Assembly: GCF_026625605.1 (NCBI RefSeq)
Contig: NZ_CP113054.1
Span: 1,364,001-1,428,000 of the forward strand
DNA length: 64,000 bases
From: Luteolibacter sp. SL250
Lineage (GTDB): Bacteria; Verrucomicrobiota; Verrucomicrobiia; Verrucomicrobiales; Akkermansiaceae
Direction of reading: 5' to 3'
Shown here: in pieces, positions 41,345 to 50,514 of the stretch
Position numbering within the stretch: the first letter of the stretch is position 1
How the letters are laid out: every line of letters begins with the position of its first letter
Made by a program: the position numbers and the translations under genes
Notes under the pieces: model-generated
What the model saw: only the letters and a program-made list of their open reading frames with translations
Database searches by the model: none
Told to the model about the DNA's origin: nothing

Positions 41345-41740
41345 TCAGCGCTTGGAGAACTGGAAGCGCGCGCGGGCGCCCGGTTGACCTGCCTTTTTCC
41401 GTTCCTTCATACGAGGGTCACGGGTGAGGTAGCCGAGGGGCTTGACGAGCTTGCGGTTTTCCGGATCGACCTTGGTGAGGGCGCGGGCGATCGCATGGCG
41501 GATGGCGATGGCCTGGCCGTGGATGCCGCCGCCTTTGACGACGACCTTGAGGTCGAACTTGTTCACCGCGGCGACGTGCTGGAACGGTCCGAGGATGGCG
41601 TTCTGGAGCTCGACGGTCGGAAGGTATTCTTCGAACGAGCGGTCGTTGATGATGATCTGGCCGGTGCCTTCGGAAAGCCAGACGTGGGCCACGGCGGTCT
41701 TGCGGCGGCCGGTGGCGTTATGAGTTGCGGTGGCGGACAT
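41345..41740 (-). CDS. rpsI: Small ribosomal subunit protein S9
   Basis: 131 residues. 'GRRKTAVAHVWLSEGTGQI', 'VVVKGGGIHGQAIAIRHAIA' and the C-terminal 'RDPRMKERKKAGQPGARAR' with 'FQFSKR' are the S9 pattern; the basic tail reaches the P-site tRNA anticodon. It follows rplM by 19 bp, the usual rplM-rpsI operon, and ends at a bidirectional terminator. Confidence 0.98.
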   Translation of the reverse strand: MSATATHNATGRRKTAVAHVWLSEGTGQIIINDRSFEEYLPTVELQNAILGPFQHVAAVNKFDLKVVVKGGGIHGQAIAIRHAIARALTKVDPENRKLVKPLGYLTRDPRMKERKKAGQPGARARFQFSKR

Positions 41741-41759
41741 GAGAGGTCGTTATTTGGAA

Positions 41760-42191
41760 TTATTTGACGGCGTAGGCGACCGGAGCCTGGGCTTCGTGCG
41801 GGTGGGACTCACCTGCATAGACCTTGAGCTTGCCGTATTGGGCGCGGCCGAGGCGGTTCTTCGGGATCATGCCCCAGACGGCGCGCTCGACGAGGAGGAC
41901 CGGGCGGCGCTCGCGGACCTTGGCAGGGGTCTCGACCTTCTGGCCACCGACGTAGCCGGAGAAGCGGGTGTAGATCTTGGCGGTTTCCTTGGCGCCGGTG
42001 AGGACGACCTGATCGGCGTTGATGACGACGACGAAGTCGCCGGTGTCAACGTGGGTGGTGAAAGTGGGCTTGTGCTTGCCGCGAAGCAGGCGGGCTGCCT
42101 CCACGGCGACCTGGCCGAGGACCTTGCCCTTGGCGTCGATCACATACCACTTGCGCTCGACTTCGTGCGGCTTGGCGGAAAACGTCTTCAT
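41760..42191 (-). CDS. rplM: Large ribosomal subunit protein L13
   Basis: 143 residues from the ATG at 42191 ('[19 protein letters not shown]'), the standard L13 start; a TTG nine bases earlier is less likely. '[20 protein letters not shown]', '[18 protein letters not shown]' and '[20 protein letters not shown]' are conserved. L13 is an early 50S assembly protein. First gene of the rplM-rpsI operon. Confidence 0.98.
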   Translation of the reverse strand: MKTFSAKPHEVERKWYVIDAKGKVLGQVAVEAARLLRGKHKPTFTTHVDTGDFVVVINADQVVLTGAKETAKIYTRFSGYVGGQKVETPAKVRERRPVLLVERAVWGMIPKNRLGRAQYGKLKVYAGESHPHEAQAPVAYAVK

Positions 42192-42315
42192 GTGCGTCAA
42201 ATAAGGAAATCTCCGCGCGGTTCGGCGGAGGGGCGGGCAAACTAGGGAGTGGCTTCTGGCGTGTCAACCGGGAAATATTCCGGCGGGGCGGGATTTTCAC
42301 GGAAAACGGGTGATT

Positions 42316-43050
42316 TCACTCCGGGGCGTCGGTCGGGCGGCTCATGGGTGCGTTGATGGGCGGCGGCAGCGGGCCGGTGCCGGAGTCGCCGATGGCGGCC
42401 TGGGTTTTGATCGCCCCGGCGATGGCCTTGGCGAGCTTGTCACGGTAGGCGGGGGACTGGGCGAGGCGCGCCTCCGCGGGGTTGCTGAGGTAGCCGCACT
42501 CGATGAGGACGCAGGGGATCTCCGGATTCCGGGTGAGGCGGAGGCGGCGGCGGACCAGGCCACGGCTGCCTGCCTCCGACGGGCTGACGCTGGTCATGGC
42601 GCGTTGCAGACGCACGGCCAGGCCGTGGCTGTCCACCCGCCAGTAGTAGGTCTCCGGGCCACGGATGCCGGACGGGCCGCTGTTGTAGTGGACGCTGATG
42701 AGAATGGCGTCGCCATGGCGGTTGGCGCGGGAAACGCGGTCGTCCAGGTCGATGAACTCGTCCCCGGACCGCATGAGGATGGTGTGGAATCCACCCAGCT
42801 CCGCCTTGATGCGCCTGGCGGTGTCCAGAGCCAGTTCCTTTTCCTGCTGGCCGGTGTGGCGGCTGACCGCTCCGGGGTCTTTCCCGCCGTGTCCGGCGTC
42901 GATGATGACGGTGCGGAATCCCTTCGGCCCGGGACGGTGGCCCCAGTGGTCGCGTCCGGAGGAAGAGGAACCGGTGCCGGAAGGCGCGCCGCAGGAGGCG
43001 AGGAAGGCGGTGACGGCGAGGGCCAGAAATGGCTTCAAGGGGAAATCCAT
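42316..43050 (-). CDS. Lipoprotein N-acetylmuramoyl-L-alanine amidase (Amidase_3)
   Basis: 244 residues. A signal peptide ends in the lipobox 'FLASC' (Cys ~20), followed by a Ser/Gly linker and an Amidase_3 zinc hydrolase domain (~45-225). Zinc and catalytic residues are visible: His in 'IIDAGHGGKDPGA', Glu in 'QQEKELALD', His in 'ISVHYNSGPSG', and catalytic Glu in 'CVLIECGYLSN'. Such enzymes cut the MurNAc-L-Ala bond, typically during daughter-cell separation or recycling. No regulatory helix insertion of the AmiA/B/C type is evident, so it may be active without EnvC/NlpD. Host gene, just outside the prophage. Confidence 0.92.
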   Translation of the reverse strand: MDFPLKPFLALAVTAFLASCGAPSGTGSSSSGRDHWGHRPGPKGFRTVIIDAGHGGKDPGAVSRHTGQQEKELALDTARRIKAELGGFHTILMRSGDEFIDLDDRVSRANRHGDAILISVHYNSGPSGIRGPETYYWRVDSHGLAVRLQRAMTSVSPSEAGSRGLVRRRLRLTRNPEIPCVLIECGYLSNPAEARLAQSPAYRDKLAKAIAGAIKTQAAIGDSGTGPLPPPINAPMSRPTDAPE

Positions 43051-43117
43051 GGTGGAAGAGTGGAGGATCTTTTGCTGTTAGGCGAGCGGGGAAATGGGGA
43101 TGCGGTTGGTCCGGACC

Positions 43118-43188
43118 GGGACCGCGGGATTCATCCCGCTTGGATTCGCTGGCTGGATTCACCGGGGCGGAATGAATTCCGCGGTCCC
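43118..43188. repeat. 71 bp REP-like palindromic element, copy B
   Basis: Arms of 22 bases (43118-43139 and 43167-43188) are inverted with a few mismatches, and each contains an inner palindrome of the GCGGGATTCATCCCGC kind. Length and spacer ('TTGGATTCG...GGATTCACCGGG') match the element at 17062-17132. A GGCGGTAAGCCGCC palindrome follows at about 43202. Confidence 0.8.
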
Positions 43189-43223
43189 AGGCCGGAGCAT
43201 CGGCGGTAAGCCGCCGCGACACT

Positions 43224-43251
43224 TTAGAAATTTCCCCGGACAGATTAGAAA
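43224..43251. promoter_or_regulatory. Possible prophage end with paired TTAGAAA boxes
   Basis: TTAGAAA occurs at 43224-43230 and 43245-43251, 21 bp (two helical turns) apart, in the short gap between the host REP-like element and the last phage gene. Mu-like phages carry several transposase boxes at each end, so this is a candidate end. The exact end dinucleotides and target duplication cannot be fixed from one side. Confidence 0.3.
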
Positions 43252-43345
43252 AATGGTCGTTTCCGCCCCCTGAGCCGACTGCAAAATAACCCCGCCGGTC
43301 CTCGCACCCTCCCTGCACGCCCCGTGCAGCACCCTTGCAAGGCGC

Positions 43346-45166
43346 TCACGCCTCCACGTCCAGGTTGTCCTCCGGAGCCACCCTCAGCGCGTCCAGCAGG
43401 CTGCTGATGTTCTGCCTCGGGGCGAACCCGGCCTGCGCCGTCAGCATCCCCGTCCGCAGGTCGATCGACACGCTCACGATCGGGGCCTCCGCCGTCTCCC
43501 ACAGTGGATCCACGTTTGCCCCGGTGATCTGCACCCGGTCGCCCGGCGCGGGCTTCCACGGCGCATCCGCCCGGAACACCAGCGACCCCGTCATCGGCGT
43601 CCAGTCCTGGGCCTCGAAATAGTTCTGCGCGAACCCCGGCGGCGGCTCCACGAATGCCGCCTGCTCCCCCAGCTCCTCCAGATCCGTGCCGATCTGGCCC
43701 TTCACGGCCTGCGCCACCTGCGCCGGGGTCTTGTTGATCGCCCACAGCGGCATGTCCGGTTTGTAGAAGTAGAATCGCCTCAACTGGCTCGGATTCTGCC
43801 CGCCCGCCTGGGTGAGGCTTGTGTTCGTGCCCGTGTAACCTGCGAATTCCCGCACCTTGCTCGATTGGTTGGTCTTCAGGTGTGACAGCCCGGCGTTGAA
43901 AGCCTGCCCCACGCTCGTTCCTCGGTACTCCCCCCGCAGCCAGACCTGCGTCTTCGTCGCCCCGGCCAGAGCGAGCTGCGCATCAGTGAAGGTGTTCGGC
44001 TTGATGGTGTGAAGCCCGAGCGTCCCTGGCTGGCTGCCATTGGCAAGCCGGATGGTCGCCGCCTCCGTCGGCACCGTCATGTCGTGCGGCGGCGGATTAC
44101 CCTCACCCGGGTAGCGGTAGTAGTAGGTGTAAAATGAAAACGAGCTGTTCGCCACCCGCTCCATGGTGAACGACCCCGCAGCCAACGCCGCCTTGATCGC
44201 CGGGTCGATCTCCTTCAGCGCGTCCCACTGCGGGAACACATTCAGTAGCGCCGTCGCCGCGATCTGGTCAATCGCCGCCCCCTCCTCGCTCAACGCCTTC
44301 GCCGCCTCATTGTAGGCTTGGATCGCAGCCTGGAGAGACTCCCGGTTGAAGGCATCCGTCCGCTCGTAGCCGGACAGCATCAGGGAAATCTGGCGGCTCG
44401 CCTCCGCCGCCGTGTTGCCACCCGTCTGCGTCACCAGGGACGCCTCCGTGTAGCTCGTCCGGGACGCGTAGTGGATCGTCACCCCCAGCGCCCTGCGCCA
44501 CTCCTGGGGAACCAGCCGGGCATCCTCCAGCCCGTGGCCCTCCACGTCCACGTCGATCACATGCGGAGCCGTCCGCCGCGTGAAGGTCAGCTTCGGCAGC
44601 GGGGCCGTGCTGTAGTCCATCCGCGTCCCCGCGTCCGGCACCATCTGGAGCATGAAGGAGATCGCCTCGGCGAATGACCGGCTCTTCAGCGTCGCCTTCG
44701 GTGCCGCGTAAAAGGTCGGCAGCGTCCCCGCCTGGACCGGCAGTCCCGCCGCCTGTGCCAGGCCCACCAGGCTGGACACCGTCGTGCCGATGCTCTGCGA
44801 AGGATACACCCGGTAGGGCCGGTCATTGGTCGCCCCGCCCAGCGGCGCGTTGGCCAGCTGCTTCCACACGCTTTCCGCCTGGAAGGAATACACGCCTGCC
44901 TTCAGTTGGAAGCCGCGCATCACCTTCCCGTGGAACAGCACCCGGGGCGTCGGCGTCGCGCTGTCGCGCAGCGTGATCATCTGACCGTCATCGATCAGGT
45001 GCGTGACCATGAATGCCGGGATGGAAAACGTCAGCCGGTCGATGTCCAGGCTCGTCAGGGACAGCGTCCCGTCCGTGATCCCCAGCTCCTCCAGCGTGCG
45101 CGGCGTCGCATCCAGCGACCGCCCCGCCTCGCCGATCAGATAATATGGTGGCGTGTATTCGATCAT
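43346..45166 (-). CDS. Phage tail hub/baseplate-like protein
   Basis: 606 residues. No signal or membrane helix. The N-terminal part is beta-rich ('TFSIPAFMVTHLIDDGQMITLRD', residues ~45-67, a pattern of hub proteins of the gp27/Dit-Tal type) with 'VLFHGKVMRGFQLKAGVYSF' as a domain-like repeat. A long helical insertion ('SLQAAIQAYNEAAKALSEEG') and a C-terminal 'PAPGDRVQITGANVDPLWET' barrel-like segment follow. Being the last structural gene after the tape measure, it most likely forms the tail tip hub. The family is not certain. Its start overlaps the tape-measure stop by 4 bp. Confidence 0.55.
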   Translation of the reverse strand: MIEYTPPYYLIGEAGRSLDATPRTLEELGITDGTLSLTSLDIDRLTFSIPAFMVTHLIDDGQMITLRDSATPTPRVLFHGKVMRGFQLKAGVYSFQAESVWKQLANAPLGGATNDRPYRVYPSQSIGTTVSSLVGLAQAAGLPVQAGTLPTFYAAPKATLKSRSFAEAISFMLQMVPDAGTRMDYSTAPLPKLTFTRRTAPHVIDVDVEGHGLEDARLVPQEWRRALGVTIHYASRTSYTEASLVTQTGGNTAAEASRQISLMLSGYERTDAFNRESLQAAIQAYNEAAKALSEEGAAIDQIAATALLNVFPQWDALKEIDPAIKAALAAGSFTMERVANSSFSFYTYYYRYPGEGNPPPHDMTVPTEAATIRLANGSQPGTLGLHTIKPNTFTDAQLALAGATKTQVWLRGEYRGTSVGQAFNAGLSHLKTNQSSKVREFAGYTGTNTSLTQAGGQNPSQLRRFYFYKPDMPLWAINKTPAQVAQAVKGQIGTDLEELGEQAAFVEPPPGFAQNYFEAQDWTPMTGSLVFRADAPWKPAPGDRVQITGANVDPLWETAEAPIVSVSIDLRTGMLTAQAGFAPRQNISSLLDALRVAPEDNLDVEA

Positions 45167-46902
45167 CGGAATTCCGGGGTCATGGAGTTCAACCGGCGCA
45201 TGACCCCGTCGAACTTGTTGTTCAGCTCAACGATCTTCTGTTCCGTCGCGGTCAAACCGGCCGCAGCCTTGGTCAGTCCTTCGATGATCGTGTCATCCTT
45301 CTTGTCCATCGATCGGGAGAGTGCTTCGAGCGACGCGCGGATCGGAGCGATCTGCTGATCGTCCGGCGTACTGTCGTTCAGCATTTTGACGATCGCCTCA
45401 TAGAGCCGCTTCGACTCGCCCTTTATCTTGCCGCCCCCCTCCTCGATCTTATCGAAGTTCTTCTTTACGTCATCAATAGCGTCCTTGGTCAGCTCAGCAA
45501 TGATCTCGCGTTGCTTTCCAGCAGCCTCCTTCTGCCCCTCCAACGCTTTATCCTTCGTTTCCCTGATGCCCTCCGACGCTTCCACCTGAGATTTTTCAAT
45601 CTGTATCCCCGCCTCCACCTTCGCATCAGCCAGACCTCTGCTCGCCTCCTGGACTTTGCGGTCCATATCCTCCATGGTAGCGGTCGCCTGCTGAATCTCT
45701 TCACGAGTTCCACCTCGCTCCTGGAGATCGAACAGCCTCTTAATGGCCACGCTCAATTCGGCTTCCGCTCCAGCTAGAGCGCCTTCCGCACGGGTCACCG
45801 CTTCATTGACCTCCGCCACCCGTGCCACCTGTTGGCGGACAATCTCATTGATCGCCACCACCGCCGGATCCTCACCGCTCGCCAGTGCTGCTTTGTCGGC
45901 TACCTGTGCCTTCGCTTCCAGCAGTTCCCGCCGCGCACGGAGGATGCCGATCTGCCGCTCCATGGCCGCCGTCTGCTCATTGATGCTGGCGAGCTGGTTG
46001 CGCAGCGCCCGGTTCGTCGCATCATCCGCCACGGATTTGGCATACGCATCATGGGCGGCCTTCGTCTTCTTGTAGAGGTCCTCCATCTCCCGGCCCCATT
46101 CCAGGGACTTCTCCAGCTCATCCAGACCGGCCAGGGAAACCATCGCCCCCTTCAGCTTGTCCAGCGGGCTGGTGATCCACTCCATCACCTCGATCATGGA
46201 GTCGGTCCACGCACCCATCTGTGCCTCGGACTGCGTCATCTCCTTCCGCAGTTCCCGGTAGCGGTAGAGCACCTCCATCACCGCGTCGGACCCCAGCTTC
46301 GCGGCTCCAGCGATCGCGGCCACACCGGCGGCGGCCGCCGTCGCGCTCGCCGTGGATCCGGCGGGAAGAAGTTCGGGACCGATGCCCTGGCTTTTCCCGG
46401 CAGCAGCCGCTTCCTTGTCCCGGGCGGCCACGCGCCGCTTCGCCTCCTCCACATCCTCCAGCCGTTGGATGTGCTGCTCCTCCAGCCGGATCTTTTCCTT
46501 CAGGGCATCCTGCTGTTTGACGATCGCCGCCGTCTCCTCATCGAGCTGCTGGCGGGCCGCCGACCGGCGTGTCTCCAGCTCGTTCTGGACCGCGATCACC
46601 TGCTTGGACTGCATCCACTGCTCCCGCTCCGCTTCGGTGAGCTGGGTCATCGTTGCCACGTAGTCCTCCAGCTCCTGGGTGGACATCGACTTCGCGATCT
46701 CCGCGTGGCTCTGGGCCACCGCCTTCGCCGCCGCAGCCGCCTGCTTGCCTGCCGCAGCGGTCGCCGCTGCCATCGACGATGAAGCCGTGCCCAGATCCTT
46801 GGCCGCATCCTTCGCATCGACCATCGACTCCTCGACGGCGTCCGCTCCGGACGTGTCTCCCTCCGTCTTCAGACGGAACTTGATGTCATTCTCGTTGGCC
46901 AT
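45163..46902 (-). CDS. Phage tail tape-measure protein candidate
   Basis: 579 residues, almost entirely helical and coiled coil, with many 'E-A-K' heptad-like stretches ('QQLDEETAAIVKQQDALKEK', 'AAGKQREIIAELTKDAIDD'). One hydrophobic Ala/Gly segment lies near 190-215 ('ATAAAAGVAAIAGAAKLGSD'). The N-terminus 'NDIKFRLKTEGDTSGADAVE' is typical of phage tape measures. Its length is short for the class, which would predict a short tail, since tape length sets tail length. It lies between a tail protein and the hub-like gene. Confidence 0.65.
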   Translation of the reverse strand: MANENDIKFRLKTEGDTSGADAVEESMVDAKDAAKDLGTASSSMAAATAAAGKQAAAAAKAVAQSHAEIAKSMSTQELEDYVATMTQLTEAEREQWMQSKQVIAVQNELETRRSAARQQLDEETAAIVKQQDALKEKIRLEEQHIQRLEDVEEAKRRVAARDKEAAAAGKSQGIGPELLPAGSTASATAAAAGVAAIAGAAKLGSDAVMEVLYRYRELRKEMTQSEAQMGAWTDSMIEVMEWITSPLDKLKGAMVSLAGLDELEKSLEWGREMEDLYKKTKAAHDAYAKSVADDATNRALRNQLASINEQTAAMERQIGILRARRELLEAKAQVADKAALASGEDPAVVAINEIVRQQVARVAEVNEAVTRAEGALAGAEAELSVAIKRLFDLQERGGTREEIQQATATMEDMDRKVQEASRGLADAKVEAGIQIEKSQVEASEGIRETKDKALEGQKEAAGKQREIIAELTKDAIDDVKKNFDKIEEGGGKIKGESKRLYEAIVKMLNDSTPDDQQIAPIRASLEALSRSMDKKDDTIIEGLTKAAAGLTATEQKIVELNNKFDGVMRRLNSMTPEFR

Positions 46903-46914
46903 GCTCGTGATCGT

Positions 46915-47751
46915 TTACCCTGCCCACACCGGGGAGACAGCGGGCGTGCCCGTGGCTCCGCCATACGGCGTCCACGTTTCCACTTCCCACGGATAGTCCG
47001 CGGCCTCCCCATTGAATCCTTTTCCAGCGCTGCCCTGGATTTTCCAGATCCCGCCGGTCCGCTGTACCGTCACATCCGCGTCGGTGAATACCAGATACCC
47101 GGAGGACAGCCCCGTCTTCGGCACGTTCCCGTTCGCCGCAGATGGATCAGTGATACCGGAAAGCGTGACCCCCCACAGCAGCGGCAGCGGGTCCGGTCCG
47201 GTGGGCGGTTCACCCACCACCACGGACGGCGGGTGCCCGGGCATCGCGTCGCCGCCATCAGGCACCAGAGCTGGCACATCACCCGGCGTGGCTTCCTCCG
47301 GATCCGGTGTCGCCGTGCTGACCACCTCCCGCTTGCCGCACGCACCACGGTATTCCGTGATCGTGACTTCCTTCCCGTTCTTCCGCTCTCTCAGCCGGGC
47401 CACCACACACGCCAGCACCCGGGCGTGGTGGTATTCATAGACGTTGCCGCCCTGGATGGAGTAGCGGAACTTCCCCTGCACGCCCAGCGGCATCGCCGCC
47501 GGGTGGTCCTGGCAATACGCCTCCGCCTCATGGTGCGTGTCATGCAGCACCCGCCGCGTCCACGCCGGGGAAAAGCTCGCGTTGCCCAGGGAGATCCCCG
47601 CCGCATACTCCGCGCCGATGGCACCGGCGGAGAAGTCCCCCTGCTGCATCGGCCACCGCACGTAGTCACGCATGCCGTCGTCGTAGTCCAGCAGCGTGAT
47701 GGGATCACCCGTCACCGGCACGAACTCGATCTTGACCAGGCTGCGGATCAT
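46915..47751 (-). CDS. Phage tail-region protein of unknown role
   Basis: 278 residues from the ATG at 47751; the longer N-terminus would run into the esterase gene. The first ~130 residues ('IRSLVKIEFVPVTGDPITLL') resemble an Ig- or minor-tail-type beta domain, then a Pro/Gly-rich linker ('PDPEEATPGDVPALVPDGGD') and a second beta domain ('YLVFTDADVTVQRTGGIWKI'). The start shares a base with the upstream stop. Candidate tail completion or assembly-chaperone-position gene; not recognised. Confidence 0.5.
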   Translation of the reverse strand: MIRSLVKIEFVPVTGDPITLLDYDDGMRDYVRWPMQQGDFSAGAIGAEYAAGISLGNASFSPAWTRRVLHDTHHEAEAYCQDHPAAMPLGVQGKFRYSIQGGNVYEYHHARVLACVVARLRERKNGKEVTITEYRGACGKREVVSTATPDPEEATPGDVPALVPDGGDAMPGHPPSVVVGEPPTGPDPLPLLWGVTLSGITDPSAANGNVPKTGLSSGYLVFTDADVTVQRTGGIWKIQGSAGKGFNGEAADYPWEVETWTPYGGATGTPAVSPVWAG

Positions 47752-49883
47752 CAGAAAAACACGCCTCGTTGTGCCATCCTCATCCGGGAACGGGTGAGCG
47801 CGTCGATGCACTCACGGACGGACAGGCGGCGGTTCCACAGAACCAGCTCGGCGAACTCCAGGTCCGCGTCATTGCAGTTGCTGTAGTTCGCGTAGCAGTT
47901 CCCGATGCCCACGTTCCGCTCTACCGGATCCTTCGTCCCGGTGGTGTAGTCGTGGAACTCCCGGTTGCCCACACCGGAAAGCAGCAGGCCGAACTTCCCG
48001 GCACCCTCGCGGAATACCAGGCAGATCCAGGCTCCCGTTTCCCCGCCATTCATCGCGGAGGTGAAGGGGAGGTTGAAGGCGTTGAGGGTATTCGAAAATT
48101 TGATATGGCCTGCGAAATCGATCGTCAGTCCCGATCCCGTGAACGGATCCGCCGTCCCGGCGATGATCTGGTAGGTGCCGCCGACCACTTCCGTGGGCAC
48201 GCGCAGCACCACCAGGATGGTCTGCTCGATCCCGTCCGGCATCGTGCTGACCAGCCCTTGCAGATGGGACCCCGGATCATCCTTGTGCAGGATGATGGAG
48301 GACTCCTCATAGGTCGCGGCGAGGACACCCGCCCGCGTCAGCACCTCGGAATTGACCAGTCCGGTCAGTGAGCTGCTGTCGGTGCCGAACTGCCAGTGGT
48401 CGAACGCGTCTTCCTCCAGCGGAACTTCGCCAGGGAGGATCACATCCGCAGCATCATGCCGCAGGTGTTTCACGGACCGCTTCGCATGTGGGGCCGCCCG
48501 TGGCAGCAGATGGGAAACCCCATCGATCCAGAACGCATCCGCCGTGGAATCACGGAGATTTCCCGACGCACCGTTGATGATGCCCGTGCCGTTGTTGTCC
48601 AGCGCATAGCGCACCTCCGTATCACCTTCCAGGTCCCTGGCCACCACGATCCTCACCCGGTCCTCCATGACCTCGATGGAGGAGATCGGCACCATCCCAT
48701 CTTCGTCCTCCACCTGGAACCCATGGCTCGGAGTCGGCGGCAGCGCGGAACTGTCCAGGAGGAGCGGCGGCACCGGCACATCCCAGAACCAGATGATTTC
48801 ACGGCCACGGCTGCTGGCACCCATCGGCATCAGCGTCCGCGCATCTCCATGTTCCGCTAGCTCACGGAGGGCACGCCCGGCGGCCCGCCCCGCCATCTGG
48901 GCACCCAGCGCGGAGTAATGGATGTTGTTGGCATGGGGCAGCGCGTAGGCAGGGGCCACCAGGTGGTGGTAGGGACTGCGCACGGCGGCCTCCAGTTGGG
49001 CCAGCGCCGGGCCACCACCCGCGTTGATGTGTGCGGACGGCTGGACCATCGGCAGGTGGAGGAAATCTTCGCCACCACCCAGCACCTGGCTGCGGAGGTC
49101 CGCCTGCAGATCCTCGCGGAGATCCAGCAGCTTTTCCAGGTAGGTGGCCTGCGCCATGGCACCGTCACTCTCACCCTGGACCCACACCACGGCCGCCACC
49201 GCATGGCTCACACCCGCACCTCCACTCAGTGTCCGCGCATGGCTCGCCCTGGACAGGAGGTCAGTGTAGGGGGCGGTGCCCTTGACCAGCTGGTTAATCC
49301 CGTAGCCACCGTAGCCGACGGCACTGAGGATCAACCGCGCCGCGCCATCCGTCGTGCCGGACTCCGTCCATTGCAGCGCCACACCGGAGCATGGCGTCTC
49401 TCCCTGGGTATCATCCGTGGATTCCAGCAGGGATACCGCCGTCACTCCTCCACCGCCCGCTCCGCGCACCCCGGTGGAGAATCGCAGCGCATCATAGACC
49501 GCCGTGGTGGTGAGCACCGGCACCGCATCGGATCCGGACGCATTGCTCTGGCCATAGAGGATGACATGGCAACGCTGGGCCACCGCCAGTGGGTGCCGCA
49601 CCGCGAAATACCCATCGCCCCCGCCATTGAGCGCCGCCCGCCACGTGCGGGCGGGGATGTTCCCGGCATCCGTGTCCGCCTTGGTGGACGGCAGGAATCC
49701 CGCAGGCGGTTGGACAGGCACCTCCGGCATCACCTCCGGCGGCGGAGCCACCACTCCGCCAGGCAGAGATGGCCCTACGGACGGCGGAGCGGCGGGTGAT
49801 GGCGCACTGCCGCCCGCCACCAGGGATGGCACGGTGCCGGGAGTGGGCGCATCGGTGTCTGGAACGGGCGACGGTGTGGGCAT
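47751..49883 (-). CDS. Phage SGNH/sialate-O-acetylesterase-like protein with C-terminal lectin-like domain
   Basis: 710 residues. A Pro/Ala-rich N-terminal ~70 residues lead into an SGNH hydrolase domain (~95-340) with the blocks 'VILYGQSNASGSD' (nucleophile Ser), 'AVVWVQGESDGAMAQ' (Gly/Asn region) and 'HANNIHYSALGAQMAG' (catalytic Asp/His block). This resembles carbohydrate esterases of the sialate-O-acetylesterase group. A middle beta region follows, then a C-terminal concanavalin/LamG-like segment ('AGHIKFSNTLNAFNLPF', 'DADLEFAELVLWNRRLSVRE'). It likely removes O-acetyl groups from surface glycans during adsorption. Placed between the tube-like and tail-region genes. Confidence 0.75.
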   Translation of the reverse strand: MPTPSPVPDTDAPTPGTVPSLVAGGSAPSPAAPPSVGPSLPGGVVAPPPEVMPEVPVQPPAGFLPSTKADTDAGNIPARTWRAALNGGGDGYFAVRHPLAVAQRCHVILYGQSNASGSDAVPVLTTTAVYDALRFSTGVRGAGGGGVTAVSLLESTDDTQGETPCSGVALQWTESGTTDGAARLILSAVGYGGYGINQLVKGTAPYTDLLSRASHARTLSGGAGVSHAVAAVVWVQGESDGAMAQATYLEKLLDLREDLQADLRSQVLGGGEDFLHLPMVQPSAHINAGGGPALAQLEAAVRSPYHHLVAPAYALPHANNIHYSALGAQMAGRAAGRALRELAEHGDARTLMPMGASSRGREIIWFWDVPVPPLLLDSSALPPTPSHGFQVEDEDGMVPISSIEVMEDRVRIVVARDLEGDTEVRYALDNNGTGIINGASGNLRDSTADAFWIDGVSHLLPRAAPHAKRSVKHLRHDAADVILPGEVPLEEDAFDHWQFGTDSSSLTGLVNSEVLTRAGVLAATYEESSIILHKDDPGSHLQGLVSTMPDGIEQTILVVLRVPTEVVGGTYQIIAGTADPFTGSGLTIDFAGHIKFSNTLNAFNLPFTSAMNGGETGAWICLVFREGAGKFGLLLSGVGNREFHDYTTGTKDPVERNVGIGNCYANYSNCNDADLEFAELVLWNRRLSVRECIDALTRSRMRMAQRGVFF

Positions 49884-49919
49884 GACGGTGGTGGTTGGGT
49901 GTGGCGGGCTGCGTGGGGA

Positions 49920-50483
49920 TCAGGCACCGGCGATGTTCTTCGGCTCAACGGATGCGATCGACGACGGGATCACCTCAAAGCGGAAGGCAGGCTTCGTCCG
50001 GTCCTTCGTCCAGCTCGGCGCGGCGTCCAGGCTGAAACGACCGTAGACCACGGCCATCACCTTCTTGACGTTGTTCTGGTCCCGTTGCTCGAAGTTGAGC
50101 CAGCCCTCCACGGCGCGGAGCTTGTCGGCGAACGGGGTGACCGGGGTGCCGTCGACCGGCGCGGTCTTCATCCCCCACGCGAGCTGCCAGAACATCTCGG
50201 AGGAACACTTCAGGGTCATCTTGATGATGTCCTTCACGATGTTGTTTTCCTCCTCCTTGTAGTAGCCGCCGTTGACCGGGTCCGGGCAGTAGTCCGGCTC
50301 TCCAGGTTCGTTGACCGCTTCAAAGGAGCTGTCCAGGACACAGCCCAGGGTCTTCCAGTTTTCCAGATCCTCCTCGTCTTCCGGATAGAATCCGGAATCC
50401 ACGGTGTTCTCGCCGATGACGGTTCCCTTCGGGACGAAAGCCGCGAAGCAACCGATGATGATCTTCTCCAGTTGGTATGACAT
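49920..50483 (-). CDS. Phage major tail tube-like protein
   Basis: 187 residues, compact alpha-beta protein without signal. Segments such as 'MSYQLEKIIIGCFAAFVP', 'FEVIPSSIASVEPKNIAGA' and 'MAVVYGRFSLDAAPSW' resemble tail-tube subunits, which often start with a short strand, describe one domain and end in a conserved strand. Position just upstream (in transcription order) of the esterase and tape-measure genes supports the tube role. The call rests mainly on size and context. Confidence 0.5.
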   Translation of the reverse strand: MSYQLEKIIIGCFAAFVPKGTVIGENTVDSGFYPEDEEDLENWKTLGCVLDSSFEAVNEPGEPDYCPDPVNGGYYKEEENNIVKDIIKMTLKCSSEMFWQLAWGMKTAPVDGTPVTPFADKLRAVEGWLNFEQRDQNNVKKVMAVVYGRFSLDAAPSWTKDRTKPAFRFEVIPSSIASVEPKNIAGA

Positions 50484-50514
50484 GATGGTGGTGGTCGGTG
50501 TGTGGTTGGTGGAA

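Noticed and set aside
43260..43345. Short GC-rich repeats (CCCTGCACGCCCCGTGCAGC) as a CRISPR fragment
   Set aside because: Only a single imperfect palindrome, no regular spacers or repeats.
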